In this document: in pieces, positions 54,724-63,882 of the stretch
Layout of the letters: every line of letters starts with the position of its first letter
Position numbering within the stretch: the stretch's first letter is position 1
NCBI RefSeq assembly: GCF_009928445.1
Contig: NZ_JAABNO010000015.1
Span: 28,349 to 92,348 of the forward strand
Length of the DNA stretch: 64,000 nucleotides
Source: Clostridium sp. C8-1-8
GTDB taxonomy: Bacteria; Bacillota; Clostridia; Clostridiales; Clostridiaceae
Direction: 5' to 3'
The notes under the pieces: generated by a model
Told to the model about the DNA's origin: nothing
Seen by the model: only the letters and a program-made list of their open reading frames with translations
The model's database searches: none
Program-made: the position numbers and the translations under genes

Positions 54724-56970
54724 ATGGATCTACAAGCAAATATGGATATTAAAGAGTTTGATGATAAGGCCTTAGAGATTCTGAGCAAATATTTTGGATA
54801 TAACTCCTTTAGGCCTGGGCAGAAGGAAATAATTGACGAGATACTTAAGGGTAATGATACTGTAGCAATAATGCCTACTGGTGGAGGTAAATCTATATGT
54901 TACCAAGTACCAGCCATGATTATAGAAGGCTTAACTATAGTTGTTTCACCTTTGATATCTCTTATGAAGGATCAGGTTGACGCAATTAGAGATATTGGGA
55001 TAGAGTCGGCTTATATAAACAGTACCTTAAGCAATAAAGAGATAGATGAAATTTTTCAAACTGCTCTATCGGGAAAATTAAAGGTGCTTTATGTTGCGCC
55101 TGAAAGATTAGAGACTTCTCAATTCCTTAACTTAGTTTCTACAATTGAGGTTGGGTTTGTAGCAATAGATGAAGCTCACTGCGTATCTCAATGGGGACAT
55201 GATTTTAGAACAAGCTATAGATTCATAAAAAGTTTTATTAATAGCTTAAATAAGAGACCTATTGTGGCTGCTTTTACTGCTACAGCTACAAGTGAAGTTA
55301 GAGAAGATATTGCAAAGCTTCTAGGCTTGCAGCAGCCAAAAGTTTTCATCTCAGGCTTTGATAGAGAGAATATAAAAATAAATATAATAAAAGGTGCCAA
55401 TAAAAAGCATTTCATTCTGGATTTTATAAAAGAAAACTTAGAATCAGCTGGAATAATATATGCGGCAACAAGAAAAGAAGTGGATAGTATTCACGAATAT
55501 CTAAGTTCTAAAAGCATAAGTTGTACTAGATATCATGCAGGACTTAGTGATGATGAAAGAAGTAGAAATCAAGAGGACTTCGTTTATGATAGATATAATG
55601 TTATGATTGCTACCAATGCTTTTGGTATGGGAATAGATAAACCTAATATTCGATATGTCATACACTATAACATGCCTAAAAATATAGAAGGGTATTACCA
55701 AGAGATAGGTAGAGCGGGAAGAGATGGGGAAGAAAGTCAGGCTATACTTCTATTTTCGCCTGGAGACATACATACTCAAAAATATATAATTGATATTGGA
55801 ACAGGTAATGAACTAAGAAAGGTAAATGAGTATAAAAAGCTTCAAAATATGACTGACTTAGTTTATAGCAACGATTGTTATAGAAAATATATATTAAATT
55901 ATTTCGGTGAAGAGTATGATAAAAAATGTAATAAATGTAGCAATTGTGAGGTAGAAGGCGAACTTACCAATAAGACCTTAGATGCTCAGAAGGTTTTATC
56001 TTGCGTATATAGAATGAAAAGACCTTATGGAGTTACGGTTCTAATTGATACCTTAAGAGGCTCTGAGAATAAAAAGATAAAAGAGATAGGATTTCATAAA
56101 CTTTCAACTTACGGAATAATGAAGGATTATTCAAAAGATGAACTTAAGAATTTCATAAATACTTTAGTGTCTCATAGAATATTAGCTTATGATGAAGGGG
56201 AGTATCCGGTTGTAAGATTGAATGAAAAGTCTATGAGTGTACTTAGAGGTGAAGAAGAGGTTTGGTTTAAGGAAATACAGAAGGCTAAGAAGATAGTAGA
56301 GGATAATTCTTTATTTGAGATCCTAAGAAATCTGAGAAGAGAAATAGCCTCAGAAGAAAAAGTTCCGCCTTATATAGTTTTTGGAGATGCGACTTTAAAA
56401 GAAATGAGTTCTAGATTTCCTAAAAACCTAGAACAATTAGGTGATATATCCGGTGTAGGTGAACTGAAATTAAATAAATACGGAGAAAGATTTGTTAATA
56501 CTATAGCTAGATATTTAGTAGAGAATCAGCTAGATGTATCTTTTGAGTATAAAAAGAAGGAAAAGACTGTTAGAAGTGCTTCAATTTCAAAAGAGTCTGA
56601 TGAAAAGCATTTAGAAAAGTTAATAAAACAAAAAGAAAATGCAAGTAATAAAGAAGTTAAGAAAAAGTCCTATATGATTACAGTTGATATGCTTAGAGAC
56701 AGGTTGAGTTTGTTAAGCATAGCAAAAGAGAGAGAAATCACTATTTCTACAATTTGTAGTCATCTTGAACAATACGTTTTAGAGGGTAATGAAATAGATT
56801 TTCAAATTGATTTCACAGATTTTCTTAGTGTGGATAAAGAAAAGTTAATATTAGAAGCGGTGAAAGAAGTAGGGGATGAGAAACTAAAACCTATAAAAGA
56901 AAAGGTTGCTGATGAAATCTCTTATGATGAAATAAAAATTGCTCTTTTAAAGAATAGACTGATAGTGTAG
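54724..56970 (+). CDS. recQ: ATP-dependent DNA helicase RecQ
   Basis: A 748-residue 3'-5' DNA helicase for recombination and repair. Helicase motifs are clear: Q-motif FRPGQKEII, Walker A MPTGGGKSICYQ, DEAHCVSQWGHDFR, AFTATAT, ATNAFGMGIDKP and the arginine-finger motif QEIGRAGRDG. A zinc-binding segment (CYRKYILNYFGEEYDKKCNKCSNC) and winged helix follow, then an HRDC domain (about 520-600). A further C-terminal helical tail (about 640-748) is longer than in short RecQ forms. RBS TTGGAGGA. Confidence 0.95.
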   Translation: MDLQANMDIKEFDDKALEILSKYFGYNSFRPGQKEIIDEILKGNDTVAIMPTGGGKSICYQVPAMIIEGLTIVVSPLISLMKDQVDAIRDIGIESAYINSTLSNKEIDEIFQTALSGKLKVLYVAPERLETSQFLNLVSTIEVGFVAIDEAHCVSQWGHDFRTSYRFIKSFINSLNKRPIVAAFTATATSEVREDIAKLLGLQQPKVFISGFDRENIKINIIKGANKKHFILDFIKENLESAGIIYAATRKEVDSIHEYLSSKSISCTRYHAGLSDDERSRNQEDFVYDRYNVMIATNAFGMGIDKPNIRYVIHYNMPKNIEGYYQEIGRAGRDGEESQAILLFSPGDIHTQKYIIDIGTGNELRKVNEYKKLQNMTDLVYSNDCYRKYILNYFGEEYDKKCNKCSNCEVEGELTNKTLDAQKVLSCVYRMKRPYGVTVLIDTLRGSENKKIKEIGFHKLSTYGIMKDYSKDELKNFINTLVSHRILAYDEGEYPVVRLNEKSMSVLRGEEEVWFKEIQKAKKIVEDNSLFEILRNLRREIASEEKVPPYIVFGDATLKEMSSRFPKNLEQLGDISGVGELKLNKYGERFVNTIARYLVENQLDVSFEYKKKEKTVRSASISKESDEKHLEKLIKQKENASNKEVKKKSYMITVDMLRDRLSLLSIAKEREITISTICSHLEQYVLEGNEIDFQIDFTDFLSVDKEKLILEAVKEVGDEKLKPIKEKVADEISYDEIKIALLKNRLIV

Positions 56971-57022
56971 TTAGTGTTAAAGTTCTTTTTTGAAATTAAA
57001 TTATTAATCATCACGTACTATA
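56971..57022. repeat. Intergenic element related to the one at 5188
   Basis: GTGTTAA...TGAAATTAA.TT.TTA.TCATC aligns over about 46 bp with the element downstream of the LacI-family gene. Both begin at or within a few bases of a stop codon. Ends are worn. Confidence 0.4.
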
Positions 57023-57193
57023 GTGAGCTTATATTACTTTAGAAGAATATTAAATATAGGTTAAAGTATTATTTAGTGATAAGACTTTAACAGTTATAAT
57101 TATTTCTGTTTTTAACAAGTTTTTTGAGATAAACAATAAAAAACATAAACATATAAATGGTAAAATGGTTAACTTAGTAAAATATAGAGTAGC

Positions 57194-57241
57194 AAGCACC
57201 ATATAAAAAGAGATTTATGACGTCTTTTTATATGGTGTTTT
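57194..57241 (+). terminator. Terminator upstream of apbE
   Basis: AAGCACCATATAAAAAGA pairs with TCTTTTTATATGGTGTTTT. It ends the recQ transcript and isolates the apbE promoter. The rest of the 446-bp gap holds the repeat at 56971 and the apbE promoter. Confidence 0.85.
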
Positions 57242-57316
57242 ATATTGGAGATGATATAGTAAGTTAAAAATTTATCTTGATAAAGAAAAATTAACATAAA
57301 ACTTTGGTAAAAGTTA

Positions 57317-57376
57317 TTGCAATTAGCAAAAAAAAGCTTTATAATGTGAAATGTTTGACAATGAAAATCGATATCA
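57317..57376 (+). promoter_or_regulatory. apbE promoter with Fur-box-like operator
   Basis: Promoter TTGCAA (57317-57322), 17 bp, TATAAT (57340-57345). The 21-mer at 57356-57376 (TGACAATGAAAATCGATATC plus A) agrees by hand count with the extended Fur consensus at 17 of 21 positions. It lies at the expected transcription start, where a bound repressor would block initiation. TGA...TCA ends favour Fur over PerR, whose box usually begins TTA. Confidence 0.7.
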
Positions 57377-57416
57377 ATAACAAACTTAAGGTGATTTTAC
57401 GTGAAAGGATACTGGT

Positions 57417-58382
57417 ATGAGCAATTATTATGAAATTGAAACATTATGCATGGGGACTATAATAAGTCAAAGAGTATATGGTATCAATTCGGAGATAGCA
57501 GCAATTAAGGTTGAAGAAGAGATGAAGAGACTAGAGTACATCATGAACTTTTTCTCTGAAAATAGTGAAGTTTCTAGAATAAATAAAGCAGCGGGAAAAT
57601 ATGCTGTGGAGGTCGGTGCAGAGGTTTTATATGTGCTTAATAGAGCAAAATACTTTTCGGAAGTTTGTAAAGGAACCTTTGATGTTACGGTTGGACCTCT
57701 AGCTAAGCTTTGGGGCATTTTTACTGATAAAGCTAAGATTCCAACTAAGGAAGAAATTGAGCAAGCTATTAGCTGTGTAAGTTATAAAGATATAAGTATT
57801 GACAATGGACTAGGGGAAGTAAGGCTTATGAAAAGTGGTGAAAGTATAGACCTTGGAGCTATAGCAAAAGGATATGCAGCTGATAGAGCCATGGATATAT
57901 ATAGGCAATATAGTATAGAATCGGCTTTTGTAAATCTAGGTGGTAATGTAATGGTTTTAGGAAATAAACCAGACAATTCACCTTGGAGAATAGGTATACA
58001 AAATCCTTTTCTTGAGAGAGGAGTATGCTTAGGGGCAGTAAATGCATTTGATAAAACTGTAGTTACTTCAGGGGATTATGTAAGATTTTTTGAAAAGGAT
58101 AATAAGAAATACCATCATATTATAGATCCAAGGACAGGATACCCATCTGACTCAAATCTTGTTAGTGCAACAATAGTAGCAGATCAATCAATCGGTGCAG
58201 ATGCTGTATCTACTGGCATATTTATACTAGGACTTGATGAAGGGATTAATGTAGTTAAAAATTTGAAAGGTATGGAAGCAATTTTTGTCACAAAGGAAAA
58301 AGAAGTTCATATTACTAAAGGTTTAGAAAGAGACTTTACATTTTTTGAAGGAATGGATGATTTTAAGGTAATAACTAGATAG
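57417..58382 (+). CDS. apbE: FAD:protein FMN transferase (ApbE), without export signal
   Basis: Transfers FMN from FAD onto a Thr/Ser of the DxxSGAT motif in partner proteins, using Mg2+. The 321-residue protein spans the complete ApbE domain: MGTIISQRVYG, EVSRINKAAG, FDVTVGPLAKLWG, IDLGAIAKGYAADRAM, NLGGNVMVLG, HHIIDPRTGYPS and the metal-site GADAVSTGIFILG. Most ApbE proteins acting outside the membrane have a signal or lipobox; this one starts MSNYYEIETLC with neither. An in-frame TGA at 57402 rules out an N-terminal extension. The likely substrate is the eight-domain protein 137 bp downstream. Confidence 0.93.
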   Translation: MSNYYEIETLCMGTIISQRVYGINSEIAAIKVEEEMKRLEYIMNFFSENSEVSRINKAAGKYAVEVGAEVLYVLNRAKYFSEVCKGTFDVTVGPLAKLWGIFTDKAKIPTKEEIEQAISCVSYKDISIDNGLGEVRLMKSGESIDLGAIAKGYAADRAMDIYRQYSIESAFVNLGGNVMVLGNKPDNSPWRIGIQNPFLERGVCLGAVNAFDKTVVTSGDYVRFFEKDNKKYHHIIDPRTGYPSDSNLVSATIVADQSIGADAVSTGIFILGLDEGINVVKNLKGMEAIFVTKEKEVHITKGLERDFTFFEGMDDFKVITR

Positions 58383-58395
58383 AATTTTTGTGGAT

Positions 58396-58424
58396 GCTAT
58401 TTATTTTTTAATAGCTATATTTTT
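58396..58424 (+). terminator. Weak terminator-like hairpin after apbE
   Basis: GCTATT pairs with AATAGC, then a T-rich tract. It is short and may allow read-through into the polyferredoxin gene. Confidence 0.4.
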
Positions 58425-58430
58425 TGAGAT

Positions 58431-58456
58431 ATTAATGATAATGAAAATCATTAATA
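58431..58456 (+). promoter_or_regulatory. Fur-box-like operator upstream of the polyferredoxin gene
   Basis: TGATAATGAAAATCATTAAT (from 58436, 21-mer ending in A) matches the extended Fur consensus at 18 of 21 positions. Perfect arms ATTAATGAT (58431-58439) and ATCATTAAT (58447-58455) surround it. A clear -35/-10 pair was not identified, so either a weak promoter lies here or the gene is also read from the apbE promoter. Confidence 0.7.
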
Positions 58457-58519
58457 CGTTTTTGTTTCTTATTATTTAGCCTAAAATATTTAATTTTACT
58501 ATCTTGTGGAGGGATTATT

Positions 58520-61500
58520 TTGAACACTAAAGCTTTAGATTTTAAAAAGAAGATAAATAAATTTAAGAGAAAGACATCACCGCTGAAGATTACCAGATTT
58601 TTTGTACAAGTAATATTTTTATATTTCTTTTCTGGATTCTTTACTTTAGCTTTTACAGGCTTTAAGAGTACACTTTTGAGAATGACAAAGGAAGACTTTA
58701 GTCTAGCCAATTCCTTTACCTTTGTTGCAGCTTTTGCAACGGTTGTTGTTTTATCATTTTTGGCTGGAAGGATATTCTGTGGTTGGTTGTGTGCATTTGG
58801 AACCTTTAATGATTTCTTATATTTTGTAGGTAGAAAGGTATTTAAGAAAAAGCTAAAGATATCGGAAAAGCTAGACAGAAGATTAAAGTTCTTAAAGTAT
58901 ATCATACTAGTAGGTATTATTATTTTTATATGGTTTATGAATTTATCACCTCAAAGTAACATGAATCCATGGGATGCTTTTGCTCAAATTCCTCAAGCAA
59001 AAACTATGATTACTCAAATTCCAGTAGCTTTTATTGTATTGGCTTTCATAGCTGTTGGTGCTATGTTTATAGAAAGATTCTTCTGTAGATATCTTTGTCC
59101 TCTTGGAGCTGTGTTGGCTATAACTTCAAAGTTTAAGATAATGAAGATCAGTAAACCAAGTGCTCAATGCGGTAAATGTACAATGTGTACACATAATTGT
59201 CCAATGGGCATCAATTTATCAAAGGTTGAGGTAGTTGATAGCGGTGAGTGTATATCATGTTTTAAGTGTGTTGATACATGTCATAGAAGCAACCCTCAGG
59301 TTGTAGCCTTTGGTAAGTTGAATTTTAGATGGTATGCTACAGCAACTGCAGCAGTTTTAATATTTGGACTTATGTTCTGGGGAAAGAAATTTGTAAAGCC
59401 AGAAACTAAATTTGCTAATAAAGTATCTACAGCTCAAATAGCGGAAGCTGACGAAGATATATATACTGATGGTGTTTATACAGGTATAGGAAAGGGATTT
59501 AGACCTAACCTAAAGGTAGAAGTTAAGATTTTAAAAGGAAAGATAGCTGATATTAAGGTGATTTCTCATGATGAGACTAAGGGATACTATGAGCAAGCTT
59601 TTGATATAGTACCAAAAGAAATAATAGCAGCTCAATCTGTAGAAGTTGATACAGTATCAGGTGCTACAAAGTCAAGTAATGGTATAAAATCAGCAGTAGG
59701 TGATGCACTTAATAAAGCGAGAAAGAAGGGAACTAAGAGTAAGGCTTCAGAAAATAATGTTCAGGAAAGTACAGAACAAAGTTCTGAAGAAAATAAAACT
59801 TCTCAAGCTACTGATGTTTCAATGGATAAAAATGTTAAGTTCAAGGACGGAGTTTATACTGGTGTTGGCACAGGTTATCAGCCTGGACTTACAGTATCGG
59901 TAACTATAAAGGATGGAAAGATAGCTGATATAAAGATAGTGTCAAGTAATGAAACAGCAGGATTCAAAGAAAAGGCTTTTGCAGTAGTGCCAAAGGAGAT
60001 AATAGCAGCACAATCAACTTCAGTTGATGCAGTATCCGGTGCGACCTTCTCAAGCAGAGGAGTTATGGCAGCAGTTAAGAATGCACTACAAAAAGCAGTT
60101 ATAAGTGGTGAGCTACCAGCAGATTCTAACACTAATTCAGCTTCAGCAAATACTAATGGTAGTAGTACAGCAGCAAACAAAGCTCCAAGTGAAGATAGTG
60201 CAAAAGTTAATGATACCAATCTTAAATATAAAGATGGGGTTTACGAAGGAATAGGACAAGGTTTTGGTAAAAATCTTAGGGTTTCAGTTAAAGTAAGTGG
60301 TGGCAAAATAGCTGATATATCAATATTAAGCCATAACGAGACTAAAGGTTTTTATGAAAAGCCATTCGAAATAGTACCAAAGGAAATAATAGAAAAGCAA
60401 AGTACAAATGTAGATGCTGTATCAGGGGCAACATACTCAAGTAGAGGTGTTATGGCTGCAGTTAGAAACGCACTAAGCAATGCAGTGGTTAGTGGTGAAA
60501 TGCCAGCAGATACTACACCAGTAACTTCAGCTCCTGCTGAAAATATTACACCAAATAATGAGAATAGTAGTAATGCTAATAATCAAAATGGAAATAATAC
60601 AACACCTTCAAATAGCACTAATGCTACAAATAGCTCTAACTCAACAAATAGTTCTGTTTTATACAAAGATGGCCAATATACCGGGGTAGGTAGAGGCTTT
60701 AGTCCTAATCTTAAGGTTTTAGTTACAGTTAAGGATGGAAGGATATCTGAAATAAAAGTGTTAGAACATGATGAAACTGAAGGCTTCTATGAAAAAGCTT
60801 TTAATACAGTACCTAAGGAGATAATCGAAAAGCAAAGTACTTTAGTAGATACTGTTTCTGGAGCAACAAGATCAAGTAAAGGTATAATAGAAGCAGTAAA
60901 TAATGCCTTAAAGGATGCTGTAGTTGTTTCAAATAATAATGAAAACAACGGCGGCGCAACTAACAATGCAGGTAGTGGGACAACTACTCCAGGAACAGGA
61001 AACAACACTAATCCTGGAAACACAACTACTAATCCTAGTGGTAATGGAACTACAGAACCAGGAAATCAAAATAATAATGATAATGGCATAGAGATTAATA
61101 AGAATGCTCATTTATATAAGGATGGAATATACACTGGAATAGGAAAGGGAAGAAGATCTAACCTTATAGTTGATGTAACTATAAAAGATAATAAGATCAC
61201 AAATATAAATCCTGTATACTATAGAGAAGACAGAGAATACTTTAAAAATGCTATGGAACCAATGGCTCAAAAAATAATTGCAGCACAATCTACAGAGGTA
61301 GATGTGGTTTCAGGTGCTACGCAAACCAGTGATGGAATAAAAGAAGCTGTTAATAATGCAGTGGAAAAGGCATTATATAAGGATGGAACTTTTGCAGGAT
61401 CTGCAAGAGGATATAATAGAAAAGATATAATAAATGTTAAGGTTACAGTAAAGGAAGGAAAACTTACTAATATTGATTTAGTATCTCAAAGTGAAACTCC

Positions 61501-62266
61501 AGAATACTTTGAAAAAGTATGGCCGGTGGTACCAAAGGAGATTATTAAAACTCAATCAACTTTTGTTGATACAGTTTCAGGAGCTACAAGATCAAGTAAT
61601 GGCGTGATAAATGCTGTAAAGACTGCTTTAGCTCAAGATCAATCTGTAGGTGAAGTAAGCACTTATCCATCACAAGAACAAACAATTGCTCCTTTTAGAG
61701 ACGGAATTTATAAAGGTACTGCTACAGGCTATAAGGAAAACCTTAACGTTTCTGTAACTGTAAAGGACAATAAGATAATAAAGATAGATCTAGGTGATAA
61801 CCAAGAAACACAAAAATATTTCTCTAAAGCATGGCCAGTTGTTCCTAATTCAATTATTGACAAGCAATCAGCTTCAGTTGATACAGTATCTGGTGCAACA
61901 AGATCAAGCCTTGGAATAATAAATGCAGTTAAGGATGCTTTAAGACAATCAAAGTTAGCGCTTACAGCAGATCCGGTTGCTCCTTATAAAGATGGTACTT
62001 ATAGAGGAATAGGAAAGGGTTATAAGGATGGCTTAAATCTAGATGTTACGGTAAAGGATAATAAGGTAGTAAGTATTGATTTGAAAGAAAATAACGAAAC
62101 ACAAAAATATTTCGAAAAAGCTTGGAAACCTGTTTCAGGTTCAATATTAGAGAAGCAATCTACTCAAGTTGATACTATATCTGGTGCGACTAGATCTAGT
62201 AATGGAATAATTGATGCGGTGAAAGATGCACTTAGAAAGGCACATGACGCTACTTTAAACTTATAG
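58520..62266 (+). CDS. Polyferredoxin with eight FMN-binding domains (multi-flavin electron conduit)
   Basis: A 1,248-residue NapH/NosR-like membrane protein. Four spans in residues 20-200 include FCGWLCAFG and FCRYLCPLG. Two 4Fe-4S motifs (CGKCTMCTHNCP and CISCFKCVDTC, about 217-260) and a fifth span (about 273-292) follow. After it come eight FMN_bind domains (about 314-406, 440-529, 570-658, 714-802, 864-952, 952-1040, 1058-1144, 1155-1248). Each has a DxxSGAT flavinylation motif, with acceptor Thr383, 509, 638, 783, 934, 1023, 1127 and 1224. The first domains are joined by Ser/Thr/Asn/Gly/Pro-rich linkers. Topology puts the clusters inside and flavins outside. TTG start after TGGAGGG. It is probably flavinylated by the ApbE upstream and iron-regulated. 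Confidence 0.9.
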   Translation: MNTKALDFKKKINKFKRKTSPLKITRFFVQVIFLYFFSGFFTLAFTGFKSTLLRMTKEDFSLANSFTFVAAFATVVVLSFLAGRIFCGWLCAFGTFNDFLYFVGRKVFKKKLKISEKLDRRLKFLKYIILVGIIIFIWFMNLSPQSNMNPWDAFAQIPQAKTMITQIPVAFIVLAFIAVGAMFIERFFCRYLCPLGAVLAITSKFKIMKISKPSAQCGKCTMCTHNCPMGINLSKVEVVDSGECISCFKCVDTCHRSNPQVVAFGKLNFRWYATATAAVLIFGLMFWGKKFVKPETKFANKVSTAQIAEADEDIYTDGVYTGIGKGFRPNLKVEVKILKGKIADIKVISHDETKGYYEQAFDIVPKEIIAAQSVEVDTVSGATKSSNGIKSAVGDALNKARKKGTKSKASENNVQESTEQSSEENKTSQATDVSMDKNVKFKDGVYTGVGTGYQPGLTVSVTIKDGKIADIKIVSSNETAGFKEKAFAVVPKEIIAAQSTSVDAVSGATFSSRGVMAAVKNALQKAVISGELPADSNTNSASANTNGSSTAANKAPSEDSAKVNDTNLKYKDGVYEGIGQGFGKNLRVSVKVSGGKIADISILSHNETKGFYEKPFEIVPKEIIEKQSTNVDAVSGATYSSRGVMAAVRNALSNAVVSGEMPADTTPVTSAPAENITPNNENSSNANNQNGNNTTPSNSTNATNSSNSTNSSVLYKDGQYTGVGRGFSPNLKVLVTVKDGRISEIKVLEHDETEGFYEKAFNTVPKEIIEKQSTLVDTVSGATRSSKGIIEAVNNALKDAVVVSNNNENNGGATNNAGSGTTTPGTGNNTNPGNTTTNPSGNGTTEPGNQNNNDNGIEINKNAHLYKDGIYTGIGKGRRSNLIVDVTIKDNKITNINPVYYREDREYFKNAMEPMAQKIIAAQSTEVDVVSGATQTSDGIKEAVNNAVEKALYKDGTFAGSARGYNRKDIINVKVTVKEGKLTNIDLVSQSETPEYFEKVWPVVPKEIIKTQSTFVDTVSGATRSSNGVINAVKTALAQDQSVGEVSTYPSQEQTIAPFRDGIYKGTATGYKENLNVSVTVKDNKIIKIDLGDNQETQKYFSKAWPVVPNSIIDKQSASVDTVSGATRSSLGIINAVKDALRQSKLALTADPVAPYKDGTYRGIGKGYKDGLNLDVTVKDNKVVSIDLKENNETQKYFEKAWKPVSGSILEKQSTQVDTISGATRSSNGIIDAVKDALRKAHDATLNL

Positions 62267-62322
62267 TATTAGATAAAGAAAATATAAGAAATTTTACATT
62301 TAATAAGAGAACAAGTAATAGC

Positions 62323-62354
62323 AAAAAGCTAGGACAGTATGTCCTAGCTTTTTT
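62323..62354 (+). terminator. Terminator of the polyferredoxin gene
   Basis: AAAAAGCTAGGACA pairs with TGTCCTAGCTTTTTT around a short loop. Confidence 0.9.
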
Positions 62355-62628
62355 AAGCATAAAATTATATATGAAAATAATAAAAAATGCAAGTGTTATG
62401 ATTTAAAAATGTAAAAAAAACGAATTTTGATTTAATTCAATTTATGAAAACGATAGTAAAATCTAATATTCATAAAAAATATGCTGATTTCACCTATAAA
62501 GTTAACATAATATTGATAGCATCTTTTTAGCTGTATAAAATTAGTATATAAATATTAATTAATTATTAGAAATGAGTAATTAATTAAATTGTCAATTGAG
62601 AAAATAATATTAAAGGGGGAGAATATTT
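62355..62628. other. Intergenic region before amt, with an AT-rich dyad
   Basis: AT-rich leader. The only feature is a perfect 11-bp inverted repeat TTAATTAATTA (62555-62565) and TAATTAATTAA (62577-62587), about 40 bp before the start codon. It could be a regulator site or a leader hairpin. No promoter was clear. Confidence 0.4.
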
Positions 62629-63861
62629 ATGAATGGAGTAAACGGAGCGGATACCACCTTTGTTATCTTTGCTACAGCATTAGTTATGCTTATGACTCCT
62701 GGTCTAGCATTATTCTATGGAGGAATGGTAAGAAGAAAGAATGTATTGAGTACTACAATGCATAGTTATGCAGCAGTAGTTATAGTATCAGTTCAATGGA
62801 TACTTATAGGATACACTCTATGTTTTGGTACAGATTTTGGAGGTATTATAGGTAAGTTTAATTTCTTAGGATTAAATGGTGTTACATTTGCACCAAATGC
62901 TGATTATGCAGGTACTATACCTCATCAAGCATTTATGCTTTTCCAACTTATGTTCGCTATCATAACTCCAGCACTTATATCTGGAGCTGCAGCTGAAAGA
63001 ATGAAGTTCTTATCTTTCGCATTATTTATTTTATTATGGACTACATTAGTTTATGATCCAGTAGCTCACTGGGTATGGGGCGTAGGCGGATGGATCAGAA
63101 ACCTTGGTGCATTGGATTTTGCAGGAGGTAATGTAGTTCATATAAGTTCCGGTGTTTCAGCTTTGGTATTAGCAATATTATTGGGTAAGAGAAAGAGATT
63201 AGAAACAATAACTCCTCACAATATACCTATGACAGTTTTAGGAGCAGGAGTACTATGGTTTGGATGGTTTGGATTTAATGCTGGTAGTGCACTAGCTATA
63301 AATGATGTTGCTCTAAATGCATTTATAACAACAAATACATCTGCGGCAATGTCAGCAATAGGATGGGGACTATGTGAATACCTACACAGAAAGAAAGTCA
63401 CTTCACTAGGTGTAGCAAGTGGAGCTGTTGCAGGGCTTGTAGCAATAACACCTGGAGCTGGATTTGTAAGTCCACTTTCAGCAATAGCAATAGGTTTTAT
63501 AGGTGGAGCAATATGCTTCTATGCGGTTACAGAGCTTAAAAAGAAATTTGGATATGATGATGCTTTAGATGCTTTTGGTTGCCATGGAATCGGAGGAATA
63601 TGGGGAGGAATTGCAACTGGTATATTTGCTTCAAAAGCTATGAACTCCGCTGGTGCAGATGGTCTAATCCATGGAAATATTAAGCTTTTAGGAGCTCAAT
63701 TAGTTGCAATATTAGCAACCATTGCATATTCTGTTATAATTACATTTATAATATTAAAGGTAATGAATGCTGTTTCTCCAATAAGAGTGAAATCAGAAGA
63801 CGAACAAGCAGGTCTTGATGTATCACAACATGGTGAAGAAGCTTACGGTGGAATTATCTAA
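62629..63861 (+). CDS. amt: Ammonium transporter
   Basis: A 410-residue Amt/MEP channel with 11 spans. Family motifs are MLMTPGLALFYGGMVRRKNVLST near the start, DPVAHWVWGVGGWIRNLGALDFAGGNVVHISSGVSAL (signature), LGAGVLWFGWFGFNAGSAL, and the pore histidine region DALDAFGCHGIGGIWGGI. It takes up ammonium when nitrogen is low. RBS AAAGGGGGAG. A P-II gene follows after 21 bp, the usual amtB-glnK partner that blocks the channel on nitrogen excess. Confidence 0.95.
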   Translation: MNGVNGADTTFVIFATALVMLMTPGLALFYGGMVRRKNVLSTTMHSYAAVVIVSVQWILIGYTLCFGTDFGGIIGKFNFLGLNGVTFAPNADYAGTIPHQAFMLFQLMFAIITPALISGAAAERMKFLSFALFILLWTTLVYDPVAHWVWGVGGWIRNLGALDFAGGNVVHISSGVSALVLAILLGKRKRLETITPHNIPMTVLGAGVLWFGWFGFNAGSALAINDVALNAFITTNTSAAMSAIGWGLCEYLHRKKVTSLGVASGAVAGLVAITPGAGFVSPLSAIAIGFIGGAICFYAVTELKKKFGYDDALDAFGCHGIGGIWGGIATGIFASKAMNSAGADGLIHGNIKLLGAQLVAILATIAYSVIITFIILKVMNAVSPIRVKSEDEQAGLDVSQHGEEAYGGII

Positions 63862-63882
63862 TATAAGAGGGAGGTTATAAGA

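Noticed and set aside
58432-58905. Minus-strand 157-codon frame at the start of the polyferredoxin gene
   Set aside because: It overlaps the Fur-like box and conserved membrane spans of the plus-strand gene and has no recognisable content.
59460-62260. Repeated DNA in the polyferredoxin gene as a CRISPR or satellite array
   Set aside because: The periodicity is protein-domain duplication in one open frame; repeat units are about 260-450 bp and diverged.
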